Positions 1-7,929 of a stretch of DNA of 15,670 nucleotides are shown one piece after another. Within the stretch, counting starts at the first letter, position 1. Every line of letters begins with the position of its first letter. Below the pieces are notes generated by a model. The model made no database searches and was not told the DNA's origin. It saw nothing but the letters and a program-made list of their open reading frames with translations. The stretch spans positions 1 through 15,670 of the forward strand of contig JAFGID010000167.1 in assembly GCA_016929735.1 (NCBI GenBank), given 5' to 3'. A program made the position numbers and the translations under genes. This DNA comes from Ignavibacteriales bacterium (GTDB lineage Bacteria; Bacteroidota; Ignavibacteria; Ignavibacteriales; Melioribacteraceae).

Positions 1-942
1 GCAACAAGAAAAGCATCGGGGATGGTATTGAATGCAATTGCAGATGAATTACCAACTTTAATTGGTGGTTCGGCAGATTTAATGGAATCTAATAATGCTC
101 AAATAAAAAATTCTAAACCTTTTTCTCCTGAAAGTCCTGATGGAAGAAATATTTATTTCGGAATACGCGAGCATGCTATGGCTGCTATTTTAAATGGTAT
201 GTCGCTTTATAAGGGAGTAATTCCTTTCGGTGCAACTTTCTTGATATTTTCAGACTATCTAAGACCATGTTTACGGATTGCTTCTTTCTCAGAAACGAAA
301 GCAATTTATATTTTCACGCACGATAGTATTGGAGTTGGTGAAGATGGTCCTACACATCAACCAATTGAGCAATTAAGTTCTCTCAGAGCAATTCCAAATT
401 TAATTTTAATTCGACCTGCTGATGCTAACGAGACAGTTTACGCTTGGGAAATGGCAATTGAACACACCGGCAGTCCTGTTATTTTATGTTTGACAAGACA
501 AGATTTACCCGTTTTAGATCGGACAAAATTTAATTCCGCTAAAGGGACAATAAGAGGAGCATACATTTTAAAAGATTGCGATAATGTTCCCGAGATTATT
601 TTACTCGCTTCAGGTTCAGAAGTATCACTTGCAGTAGAAGCAGCATATATTTTAGAAAAAGAAAATATTAGAGTAAGGGTTGTAAGTTTTCCAAGTTGGG
701 AATTGTTTGAAAAACAAAGTCAGGAATACAAAGAAGAAGTCTTACCTTTCATTGTTAAAAAACGAATTTCAATAGAAGCAGGTGTGAAACAAGGATGGGA
801 AAAATATGTTGGAGACGAAGGTGATTTTATTTGTATTGAATGTTTTGGTGCCTCTGCACCTAACAAAGTTTTATTTGAGAAGTATGGATTTGCAGTAGAG
901 AATGTTATTAGAAAATGTAAGAGGTTACTGTTAAACAAGTAA
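1..942 (+). CDS. tkt: Transketolase, C-terminal part (5' truncated by window)
   Basis: Thiamine-diphosphate enzyme of the pentose phosphate pathway that moves two-carbon ketol units between sugar phosphates in the cytoplasm. The frame is open from base 1 and begins ATRKASG, a conserved transketolase stretch, so the ATG at 22 is internal and the true start lies upstream. About 313 residues are visible of a usual 620-680: the pyrimidine-binding domain and the C-terminal domain. Visible motifs are IGGSADL, GIREHAM (its Glu codon at 169-171 corresponds to the catalytic Glu that activates thiamine), GVGEDGPTHQP, RPADANE and LTRQDLP. The C-terminal ending IEAGVKQGWEKYVG is also typical. It ends 7 bases before the receptor gene. 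Alternatives such as DXP synthase or a split C-terminal transketolase subunit fit less well because of the GEDGPTHQP/RPADANE combination; a split subunit cannot be fully excluded because the N-terminal half is outside the window. Confidence 0.95.
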   Translation, partial: ATRKASGMVLNAIADELPTLIGGSADLMESNNAQIKNSKPFSPESPDGRNIYFGIREHAMAAILNGMSLYKGVIPFGATFLIFSDYLRPCLRIASFSETKAIYIFTHDSIGVGEDGPTHQPIEQLSSLRAIPNLILIRPADANETVYAWEMAIEHTGSPVILCLTRQDLPVLDRTKFNSAKGTIRGAYILKDCDNVPEIILLASGSEVSLAVEAAYILEKENIRVRVVSFPSWELFEKQSQEYKEEVLPFIVKKRISIEAGVKQGWEKYVGDEGDFICIECFGASAPNKVLFEKYGFAVENVIRKCKRLLLNK

Positions 943-949
943 TCAAATA

Positions 950-3160
950 ATGTCTAAATTTATTTATTTCCTAATTATTTACACCTTATCTGTTGAGCTT
1001 TGTTTCTCTACTGGTAGTCTTCGTGGTTTTGTTACAGATTCAACAAATGGCGAAGCAATAGTATATGCAAATGTTTATATAGAATCGACACAACAAGGTG
1101 TAGCAACAGATACTAGAGGATATTATTTCATTCCTTCAATTCCCTCAGGTACACAATTAGTAATAGTATCTTGTGTAGGATATAAAACAAAAAAAAATGA
1201 TATTGCCATTCAGAATAATAAAATTACAGAACTTAATGTGGAACTTATCCCTACTACATTTCAAATTGATGATTTATATATTTATGGGCAAAAATCTGCA
1301 GAGAATGAAACAAATCTTGGCTTAGAAAAAATATATGCTCGCGAAATTGAAATTTTACCTACAGGAATCGAATCGGATATTTTCAGAGTAATTCAAACAT
1401 CACCGGGTGTCAGCACGACGGGTGATATCACTTCAAAATATTACGTAAGAGGAGGGGGGAGCGATCAAAATGTTGTGCTTCTCAATGGTGCTCCAATTTA
1501 TTATCCATATCACGCCCTTGGAACGATGAGTGTTGTTGACCCTGAAATTATTAATATGTTGGAATTTTTCAAAGGGGGATTTACATCTCAATATGGCGGA
1601 AGATTATCTTCTATATTAAATATCGTAACAAAAGATGGAAATAAAAATAAATTTCAAGGTGGTGCGCAGGCAAGTTTTTTGTCGGGCAAATTATTTCTTC
1701 AAGGACCGATCCCTAACGGCTCTTTTTTTGTTACCGGCAGAAAAAGTTATTTTGCTGATGTTTTGAAAAAATATTTTAATAACAAAGATGCACCATTTGA
1801 TTTTTATGATGTGACATTCAAAGTGAGTTACTCCAATCAGGCAATTGATAAAGATAGTAAATTCATTGTTCATGGATTTGCAAGTGGTGACTTTGTTGAT
1901 TATGAGGACGAGTTAAAGGAAAATTATTCAATAAGAAATCAAATTATTGGAATGACTTGGGATAAAGTTTGGTCAAGTCCACTTTTTTCACATTTTGAAT
2001 TGAGTTATAGCGGATTTCAGGCAGAAGTAATTCCTAATTTAAGTAATTCAAAACCACGTTCTAATCAGATAGTTGATATTACGCTAAAGTCTGATTTTGC
2101 TTATGTTTACGATAATAAAGATGAATTTGGAATTGGAATGGAAAACAAATATTTCGGTTCAAAATTAAATGTATTAAACCTTTATGGTCAAAGGATGAAC
2201 TATGATGAATGGGGTTGGGACTTAACGATATATTCAAATTATAAATTTTTAAGATGGGAGAAAATTGGATTTGACATCGGTGTTAGGGCAAAATTATTAG
2301 CTATCTCAAAAAAGCGACCATTTCTTTTAGAACCAAGATTTAATTTTACATACCACCCTACAGCATTAGTCTCACTCAAAGCATCGGTTGGTAGATATTC
2401 TCAGGAGGTTTTAACATTAACTGATGAGAATGAATTGATCTCAATTTTCGAACCTTGGATAATTATACCTGATTACATTGAAGCTCCTGAAGCAACACAA
2501 TTTAGTGCAGGTTTAGAAATGTATATAACAGAAAATATGACTTTTGAAATAGAAGGATATTACAAATTGATTGATAACTTAATTGATATTAATAGAAAAA
2601 AATTTTCAGCAAAGGATAATGATTATGTTAATGCTGATGGACATTCATACGGTGCAGAGATTTTATTAAAATTTCAACCGAGAGATTTTTTTATCAAACT
2701 ATCTTATGCTTTGGGATGGGCTTATAAAGTTAATGGGGGTAAGGAATATTATCCCCGATATGATGTCCGACATTCAGCAAATATTTTATTTGGTATTAAT
2801 TTTGGCAATGGATGGCAAGGCAATCTGATGTGGACTTTTAATTCGGGTATGCCATTTACACCAATCGCAGGTTTTTACGATAGACTGGATTTCCCGACAT
2901 TACCTCCTTCACTATATTCAACTAATTTTATACCTGTAATATTTTGGGGTGATAAAAATAGTGCAAGATTACCAGTATATCATCGTCTTGATATAAGCGC
3001 ATCAAAGGAATTTGAAATTTTTATTACAGATATTACAATTGGTGTTAACATTATTAATGTTTATAACAAAAAAAATATTTTTTATTTTGATAGAGATACG
3101 GGTGAAGAAGTTTATATGCTTCCATTTTTCCCATCAGCATTTGTTAAGGTCGAATTATGA
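950..3160 (+). CDS. TonB-dependent outer-membrane receptor with N-terminal carboxypeptidase-regulatory-like domain
   Basis: Predicted outer-membrane beta-barrel importer energised by TonB; substrate unknown. Residues 1-20 form a signal peptide (hydrophobic core, probable cleavage near CFS/TGS). Residues about 23-100 are a CarboxypepD_reg-like beta-sandwich (LRGFVTDSTNGEAIVYANV, then DTRGYYFIPSIPSG and VSCVGY). Residues about 130-230 are the plug (IQTSPGVS, YYVRGGGSDQNVVLLNGAPI, FFKGGFTSQYGGRLSSILNI). The rest is barrel, rich in alternating aromatic strands and ending in FPSAFVKVEL with a terminal hydrophobic strand. At 736 residues it is short for a SusC protein (about 1000) and lacks a SusD neighbour. 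It starts 7 bases after the transketolase stop with no clear Shine-Dalgarno, and its stop overlaps the next gene by 4 bases (ATGA), so the pair is translationally coupled. Seen: domains. Known: plug/barrel family. Inferred: import or surface role. Confidence 0.9.
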   Translation: MSKFIYFLIIYTLSVELCFSTGSLRGFVTDSTNGEAIVYANVYIESTQQGVATDTRGYYFIPSIPSGTQLVIVSCVGYKTKKNDIAIQNNKITELNVELIPTTFQIDDLYIYGQKSAENETNLGLEKIYAREIEILPTGIESDIFRVIQTSPGVSTTGDITSKYYVRGGGSDQNVVLLNGAPIYYPYHALGTMSVVDPEIINMLEFFKGGFTSQYGGRLSSILNIVTKDGNKNKFQGGAQASFLSGKLFLQGPIPNGSFFVTGRKSYFADVLKKYFNNKDAPFDFYDVTFKVSYSNQAIDKDSKFIVHGFASGDFVDYEDELKENYSIRNQIIGMTWDKVWSSPLFSHFELSYSGFQAEVIPNLSNSKPRSNQIVDITLKSDFAYVYDNKDEFGIGMENKYFGSKLNVLNLYGQRMNYDEWGWDLTIYSNYKFLRWEKIGFDIGVRAKLLAISKKRPFLLEPRFNFTYHPTALVSLKASVGRYSQEVLTLTDENELISIFEPWIIIPDYIEAPEATQFSAGLEMYITENMTFEIEGYYKLIDNLIDINRKKFSAKDNDYVNADGHSYGAEILLKFQPRDFFIKLSYALGWAYKVNGGKEYYPRYDVRHSANILFGINFGNGWQGNLMWTFNSGMPFTPIAGFYDRLDFPTLPPSLYSTNFIPVIFWGDKNSARLPVYHRLDISASKEFEIFITDITIGVNIINVYNKKNIFYFDRDTGEEVYMLPFFPSAFVKVEL

Positions 3161-4140
3161 GAATTTTTTTATACATACTGTTGCTGAGCATTCTTTTAAT
3201 ATCTTGTGAAGAAAATTTTAGTCCCAAAACTGAGTTTAAAGAAAAATATGTTTTATATTGTTTGGTAAATGCTGACGCTACGTGGATACAAATCCAAGCT
3301 TTCGCTTGGATAGCAAATATTTATGATGTTGAGGGAATAGATCCAAATAAAAAAACAATTAAACCGAATATTAGGGGTGCTAAGCTAACTTTATTTAAAA
3401 AAAATTTTCAATATCCTTTTTATGAATATTCGGAAGTTCATACAAGTCAATATGATACTTTAAAAAACTATTTTATTACAAATATATCGAATCCATCACC
3501 TGATAGAGACATCTCGATTAAAGCTGCACTTACAAATGGTGTAGTACTAAGTGGAAAGACTAGCATTCCAATGAATCTAAATTTAGAATTTTCTTACACA
3601 TTTGCGAGTGGATTTACAACTAATATTAATAAATTTCATCATGGTTATTCTTGGATAATTGATTGGAGTGGATCTTTCGGTGAACATGATGAGCATTTAT
3701 TCTTTACCAAAATTTTCATTAATTATTATAAACAAGTTGGTACAGATAAAATTTATGGAAGTGTTGAAGTTCCAATTAAAATTATACAAAAGAACGGGCA
3801 GGATATTCCCGTGTATCCAACCTATACATATACACATTCAATAAGCTTTGACTATGATGCTTTTGATTGGGCAATGAAACAGATTGCGGGAAATGATCCA
3901 AATAAGGCAGATTACAATATAATTAATCTAATACTTTCAATTGACGAGTTTGATCTAAATTTATCTAAATTTTATTCAAGTGTTAACGGTTATCTTGATC
4001 AATTCTCAATAAGAATTGATGAGCGAACATATAGTAATATTAATGGTGGGATTGGTATATTTGGTTCCTACACGTCAACAATGATTGACTTCGAAATAAA
4101 TAAAGCTTACGTAGAATCCTTTGGTTATAAAAGGTACTAA
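3157..4140 (+). CDS. Outer-membrane-type lipoprotein, probable DUF4249 family, partner of the receptor
   Basis: Predicted lipoprotein of 327 residues and unknown biochemical function. The N-terminus is a short hydrophobic signal with lipobox LISC; Cys17 would be acylated. The next part (EKYVLYCLVNADATWIQIQ) resembles the start of the DUF4249 beta-rich domain, whose genes in Bacteroidota commonly sit directly after TonB-dependent receptors; I make this family call from pattern and context, not from a search. The body is beta-rich with many aromatic residues and no enzyme motif that I recognise. The ATG overlaps the receptor stop, and an AAGG 8 bases upstream inside the receptor gene can serve as ribosome binding site. 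The gene ends 1 base before the stop codon of the convergent yqaA-like gene. Likely role by context: surface or periplasmic accessory lipoprotein of the receptor, analogous in position to SusD but not similar in sequence. Confidence 0.65.
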   Translation: MRIFLYILLLSILLISCEENFSPKTEFKEKYVLYCLVNADATWIQIQAFAWIANIYDVEGIDPNKKTIKPNIRGAKLTLFKKNFQYPFYEYSEVHTSQYDTLKNYFITNISNPSPDRDISIKAALTNGVVLSGKTSIPMNLNLEFSYTFASGFTTNINKFHHGYSWIIDWSGSFGEHDEHLFFTKIFINYYKQVGTDKIYGSVEVPIKIIQKNGQDIPVYPTYTYTHSISFDYDAFDWAMKQIAGNDPNKADYNIINLILSIDEFDLNLSKFYSSVNGYLDQFSIRIDERTYSNINGGIGIFGSYTSTMIDFEINKAYVESFGYKRY

Positions 4141-4141
4141 T

Positions 4142-4756
4142 TTATAACAGATATTTAATAACTACAAATCCTCCTATTAATAAAACAGTAAATGCAATCG
4201 CCAACCAGTTAAAGTATTTATCAATAAATTTCTTTATCTGCTCGCCATATTTCCATACAAGCCAAGCAACCAACATAAATCGTGCTGTCCTACCTAATAG
4301 TGCGGCAATAGTAAATAGAATAAAATTTATTTCAAATGCTCCTGCTGAAATCGTAAACACTTTGAAAGGTATTGGTGTAAATCCTGCTGCAAAAATTACC
4401 CAAAAATTCCATTCCTCATATAATACTTTCATATCAGAGAAAACAGCAGGTGTAAAACCCGGAATATTATTAAAGAAAAACCAGGCAACAGAAGTAAATT
4501 CATTGCTTCCACTCCACCAAATAAAATGTCCAATAGCATAACCAAAAATTCCGCCAAGCGTAGAAGCTATTATGCAATAGGTGGCAAATTTGAATGCTTT
4601 CTTTCTCAATCCTAAAATTAAAGCGATAAGTAGCGGGTCAGCTGGAATTGGGAAAAAAGATGCTTCAACAAAAGAGCAAACAAAAAGTGCAATTAGCCCA
4701 TACGGAGTTAAAGCCCAATGCAACACCCAGTCATATAATTTTCTTAGCCATTTCAT
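4142..4756 (-). CDS. YqaA/DedA-family (SNARE-associated) inner-membrane protein
   Basis: Polytopic inner-membrane protein of 204 residues. The N-terminus is MKWLRKLYDWVLHW followed by a hydrophobic segment ending in FVEASFFPIPADPLL, the Glu/Phe-Pro-x-Pro signature of DedA-type proteins; then GGIFGYAIGHFIW, the amphipathic GFTPIPFKVFTISAGAF re-entrant segment, LLGRTARFMLVAW with the conserved Arg, and a C-terminal membrane helix ending in VVIKYLL. This order matches the YqaA subgroup (COG1238). Family members affect membrane homeostasis, and some DedA proteins move polyprenyl phosphate or other lipids across the membrane; whether YqaA does so is not established. It is transcribed away from the acyltransferase gene at 4930 and converges on the lipoprotein gene with 1 base between the stops. 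Start chosen at the ATG that gives the usual family N-terminus; only a weak GGAA precedes it. Confidence 0.85.
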   Translation of the reverse strand: MKWLRKLYDWVLHWALTPYGLIALFVCSFVEASFFPIPADPLLIALILGLRKKAFKFATYCIIASTLGGIFGYAIGHFIWWSGSNEFTSVAWFFFNNIPGFTPAVFSDMKVLYEEWNFWVIFAAGFTPIPFKVFTISAGAFEINFILFTIAALLGRTARFMLVAWLVWKYGEQIKKFIDKYFNWLAIAFTVLLIGGFVVIKYLL

Positions 4757-4929
4757 AAAAGTTTTCCAAATTTGAAATTCAATTATACAATAATTATTTT
4801 ATCTAAATAAATAAAAAAATATTAAAATGTAGTGGTTATTAAAATTATTAAGTTTATATAAGTTTTAATATATTTACACAGCAAAATATTTACAAAAAGT
4901 AAATTTTAAAAATATTTATAGGAACTAAT
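4757..4929. promoter_or_regulatory. Divergent intergenic region, presumed promoters for both neighbours
   Basis: This very AT-rich spacer of 173 bases separates the divergent yqaA-like and acyltransferase genes, so both promoters should lie here. It contains an AT-only inverted repeat (ATATTAAAA at 4819-4827 and TTTTAATAT at 4863-4871) and, at 4920-4924, an AGGAA ribosome binding site 5 bases before the ATG at 4930. I cannot point to convincing -35/-10 or Bacteroidota-type -33/-7 pairs, so the promoter role is inferred from gene orientation only. Confidence 0.4.
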
Positions 4930-6051
4930 ATGGAACCAACAAAATCAGGACGTCTACTTTCTTTGGATGTATTCAGAGGTATCACAATTATGGGAATGAT
5001 ACTTGTAAACAATCCTGGAACTTGGAGTGTGATTTATCCCCCATTAAAACATGCTGCTTGGCATGGTTGCACACCCACCGATTGGATTTTTCCTTTCTTT
5101 TTGTTCATTGTTGGAGTTGCTGTTACTCTTTCTCTTTCAAAAAGAAAAGAGCAGGGAACCGGAATGGTTAAATTATATGGTAAAATATTTTATAGAGCAG
5201 GAATGTTATTTCTTCTCGGGTTAGTAATGGCGGGGTTTTGGGAATATGATCTATCAACAATTAGAATTCCAGGAGTACTTCAAAGAATAGGGGTGGTTTA
5301 TTTGATCACTGCAATATTATTCTTGAATTTTAATTTTAAAACGTTGACTTATATTGGTATATCGTTTTTATTAATTTATTGGTTTGCGATGACACTAATT
5401 CCAGTTCCTGGTGTTGGTTATGCAAATTTAGAACCCACGACAAATCTTGCAGCCTGGTTAGATAATCTTCTGCTTAATGGTCATCTGTGGAGTGGAACAA
5501 AAGTTTGGGATCCGGAGGGAATTTTAAGTACCATACCTGCAATATCAACTTGCTTAATGGGTGTCCTTACAGGATACTTGCTGAGAAGCCAAAAAGATGA
5601 TAAGGAAAAAGTTCTACAAATGTTTGCTTATGGAATCGGTGCAATTGTCATTGGTTACATCTGGGATATATTCTTCCCTTTCAATAAAAGCATTTGGACT
5701 AGTTCCTATGTAATGTATACTGGTGGATTAGCATTAGTATTTCTTGCGATGTGTTATTATTTAATTGATATGAAAGGATACAAATGGTGGATTAAACCAT
5801 TTCAAGTTTATGGTATGAATGCAATAACAGTTTTCTTTGCGTCAGGAATAGTTGGCAGGTTATTATTTAAAATAAAAGTGGCAGGGCCTGATGGTAATCC
5901 TATGGAATTAAAAACATATATTTTCAATAATTACTTTTTATCTTGGTTAGAACCAATTAATGCTTCGCTTGCTTATGCAATTGTATTTATTTTAATATGG
6001 CTTGGTTTAATGTGGATTTTGTACGCAAAAAAAATATTTATTAAAATTTAA
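4930..6051 (+). CDS. HGSNAT-like membrane acyltransferase (COG4299 / DUF5009-type)
   Basis: Integral membrane protein of 373 residues with about ten hydrophobic segments, related to heparan-alpha-glucosaminide N-acetyltransferase. Signature features: RLLSLDVFRGITIMGMILVN in the first helix (residues 8-27), then KHAAWHGCTPTDWIFPFFLF at residues 40-59. His41 in the KHAxW element aligns by eye with the region of the proposed acetyl-accepting histidine of human HGSNAT. Further on are RIPGVLQRIGVVYLI and, near the C-terminus, FQVYGMNAITVFFASG. The family carries acetyl groups from cytosolic acetyl-CoA across the membrane to amino sugars; the bacterial acceptor is generally unknown, possibly an envelope or peptidoglycan sugar. 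It heads a close plus-strand series, with 27 bases to the acyl-CoA synthetase gene. AGGAA lies 5 bases before the ATG. The family call is firm, the substrate is not. Confidence 0.85.
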   Translation: MEPTKSGRLLSLDVFRGITIMGMILVNNPGTWSVIYPPLKHAAWHGCTPTDWIFPFFLFIVGVAVTLSLSKRKEQGTGMVKLYGKIFYRAGMLFLLGLVMAGFWEYDLSTIRIPGVLQRIGVVYLITAILFLNFNFKTLTYIGISFLLIYWFAMTLIPVPGVGYANLEPTTNLAAWLDNLLLNGHLWSGTKVWDPEGILSTIPAISTCLMGVLTGYLLRSQKDDKEKVLQMFAYGIGAIVIGYIWDIFFPFNKSIWTSSYVMYTGGLALVFLAMCYYLIDMKGYKWWIKPFQVYGMNAITVFFASGIVGRLLFKIKVAGPDGNPMELKTYIFNNYFLSWLEPINASLAYAIVFILIWLGLMWILYAKKIFIKI

Positions 6052-6078
6052 TTTTTAGGAATTAAATAGGAATAGATA

Positions 6079-7899
6079 ATGAAAAATTCTAAAAATTTCA
6101 AAGTTATACCTGAAATTTTCAATTACTTAACAAAAGATTTTGATAAAAGAGAAAAAAAACCGATACTGGGTCATAAGTTAAATGATAAGTATGTTGACAT
6201 ATCATACAAACAATTTGAAAAAGAAATAATAAATTTTACTTTTGGACTGGAAACCCTTGGTGTAAAACGAGAGAAAAAAATAGCTATCATCTCAGAGAAC
6301 AGGCCTGAATGGATTTATTCTGATATGGCAATTCTTTCGCTTGGAGCAATCAATGTTCCTCTTTATCCGATATCAACTGCTGACCAAATTAAGTTTATTT
6401 TAATTGATTCTCAAAGTGAAGGAATTATCGTTTCTAATAGTTACCAATTGAATAAATTGCTTAAAATTAAAGATGAATGCAAACATTTGAAATACATCAT
6501 AGTATTAAACGATATGGATCTAAGCAATTATGAAAATATTTATACCTTTAAAGAAGTACAACAGCTTGGTAATAAATATCAGGAAGAATATCCCGACTTG
6601 CTTAAAGATAGCATTGCACAATTAAACGAAGAAGATATTTGTACAATAATTTATACTTCGGGCACAACCGGTGAGCCAAAAGGTGTAATGTTAACTCATT
6701 CGAATATTATGTCCAATGTAATTTCTTGTGTTAATATTCTACCGGTTGATTATAATGATGTATTTCTCTCATTCCTTCCATTGTGTCATATTTTTGAAAG
6801 GATGGCCGGGTATTATCTTGCTCTTTATATTGGCGCAACTATTTATTTTGCTGAGAGTATAGAAAAAATTGCAACGAATTTTTTGGAAGTAAAACCAACT
6901 GTTATGACTGCTGTTCCAAGATTATTCGAAAGAATGTATACTCGAATTAAGAAAAACGTTGAAAGTCAAAAATCATCCAAGCAAAAAATATTTGAATGGG
7001 CGATAGATATTGGAAGGAAATATGCTCAAGCAATACGATACAAAGAGAATATACCGATTGGATTGAATGTTAAGCATAAATTAGCTCAAAAGTTAGTTTA
7101 TAAAAAATTAAAAGCAAGAACAGGTGGAAGGATTAGATTTATGATTTCGGGTGGGGCACCCCTTCCGCGGGAGTTAGGTGAATTTTTTGAAGCAGTCGGA
7201 CTGATAATTCTTGAAGGATATGGTTTAACAGAAAGTTCACCTGTTATAGCTGTTAACAGAGCAGATGATTATAGATATGGAAGTGTAGGAAAAATAATCC
7301 CTGGCGTTGAAGTCAAAATTGCAAAGGATGGTGAAATTCTTGTTCGAGGTCCGAATGTTATGAAAGGATATTACAATAATAAAAAAGAAACTGATGCAAC
7401 ACTCATTGATGGCTGGTTGCATACGGGTGATATCGGGGTTTTTGATGCACAAGGATTTTTAATTATTACAGACAGAAAAAAACATCTTTTTAAAACCTCA
7501 GGTGGTAAATATGTTGCACCAGCACCAATAGAAAATTTATTTTCTTCAAGCCGCTATGTTGACCAGTTTGTATTAATCGGAGATAAAAGGACCTATCTCA
7601 GTGCTTTGATTGTTCCTGACTTCGATGCAATAAAAGAATATGCTGATGCACATCGTATTCAATATTCTTCCGATGAGGAATTAGTGAAGATGAAACAAAT
7701 AAATGAATTACTGGATGAAGAACTTGCGAAATTCCAGAAGAATTTAGCTACTTTTGAAAAAGTTCGCAAATTCACTTTACTCGAAAGACCTTTCTCAATT
7801 GAGAATGGCGAATTAACTCCAAAATTGAGCGTTAGAAGAAAAGTAATTGAAGAGAGATATCGTGATTTAATTGATGAGATGTATCGTGAAAATAAATAA
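6079..7899 (+). CDS. Long-chain acyl-CoA synthetase (AMP-forming fatty-acid-CoA ligase, COG1022 type)
   Basis: Activates fatty acids to acyl-CoA through an acyl-adenylate in the cytoplasm. The 606 residues carry all ANL-superfamily cores: P-loop YTSGTTGEPKGVMLTH at 192-207, PLCHIFER at 234-241, SGGAPLP at 357-363, EGYGLTESSP at 379-388, DGWLHTGDIG at 444-453, DRKKHLFKTSGGKYVAP at 465-481 and a C-terminal TPKLSVRR with the probable adenylation lysine Lys582. Length and the FKTSGGKYVAP motif fit the FAA1/long-chain branch and not acetyl-CoA synthetase. Two AGGA motifs precede it, the nearer (6068-6072) at 6 bases from the ATG. Short spacing to the flanking genes suggests co-transcription with the acyltransferase and the M20 peptidase. 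I give no symbol because fadD is one of several paralogues usually present. Confidence 0.93.
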   Translation: MKNSKNFKVIPEIFNYLTKDFDKREKKPILGHKLNDKYVDISYKQFEKEIINFTFGLETLGVKREKKIAIISENRPEWIYSDMAILSLGAINVPLYPISTADQIKFILIDSQSEGIIVSNSYQLNKLLKIKDECKHLKYIIVLNDMDLSNYENIYTFKEVQQLGNKYQEEYPDLLKDSIAQLNEEDICTIIYTSGTTGEPKGVMLTHSNIMSNVISCVNILPVDYNDVFLSFLPLCHIFERMAGYYLALYIGATIYFAESIEKIATNFLEVKPTVMTAVPRLFERMYTRIKKNVESQKSSKQKIFEWAIDIGRKYAQAIRYKENIPIGLNVKHKLAQKLVYKKLKARTGGRIRFMISGGAPLPRELGEFFEAVGLIILEGYGLTESSPVIAVNRADDYRYGSVGKIIPGVEVKIAKDGEILVRGPNVMKGYYNNKKETDATLIDGWLHTGDIGVFDAQGFLIITDRKKHLFKTSGGKYVAPAPIENLFSSSRYVDQFVLIGDKRTYLSALIVPDFDAIKEYADAHRIQYSSDEELVKMKQINELLDEELAKFQKNLATFEKVRKFTLLERPFSIENGELTPKLSVRRKVIEERYRDLIDEMYRENK

Positions 7900-7918
7900 A
7901 TTTTTTCTAAATAAAAAC

Positions 7919-7924
7919 AGGTGA
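7919..7924 (+). promoter_or_regulatory. Ribosome binding site deciding the M20 peptidase start
   Basis: AGGTGA lies 5 bases before the ATG at 7930 and matches the anti-Shine-Dalgarno well. It overlaps the in-frame GTG at 7921, which therefore cannot be the start if this site is used. Confidence 0.65.
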
Positions 7925-7929
7925 TAAAA

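Noticed and set aside
22..942. Reading the transketolase fragment as a complete gene starting at ATG 22
   Set aside because: The frame is open to base 1 with conserved transketolase residues ATRKASG before that Met, and the N-terminal half of the enzyme is missing; it is cut by the window edge.
3012..3209. Plus-strand open frame of 65 residues across the receptor/lipoprotein junction
   Set aside because: Out-of-frame shadow; both true frames there are well supported.
4819..4871. AT-only inverted repeat in the divergent spacer as an operator
   Set aside because: Nine A/T bases with a 35-base gap is expected by chance here; noted in the spacer entry but not called a site.
7921..7929. GTG at 7921 as start of the M20 peptidase
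   Set aside because: It overlaps the AGGTGA ribosome binding site, which is well spaced for the ATG at 7930.
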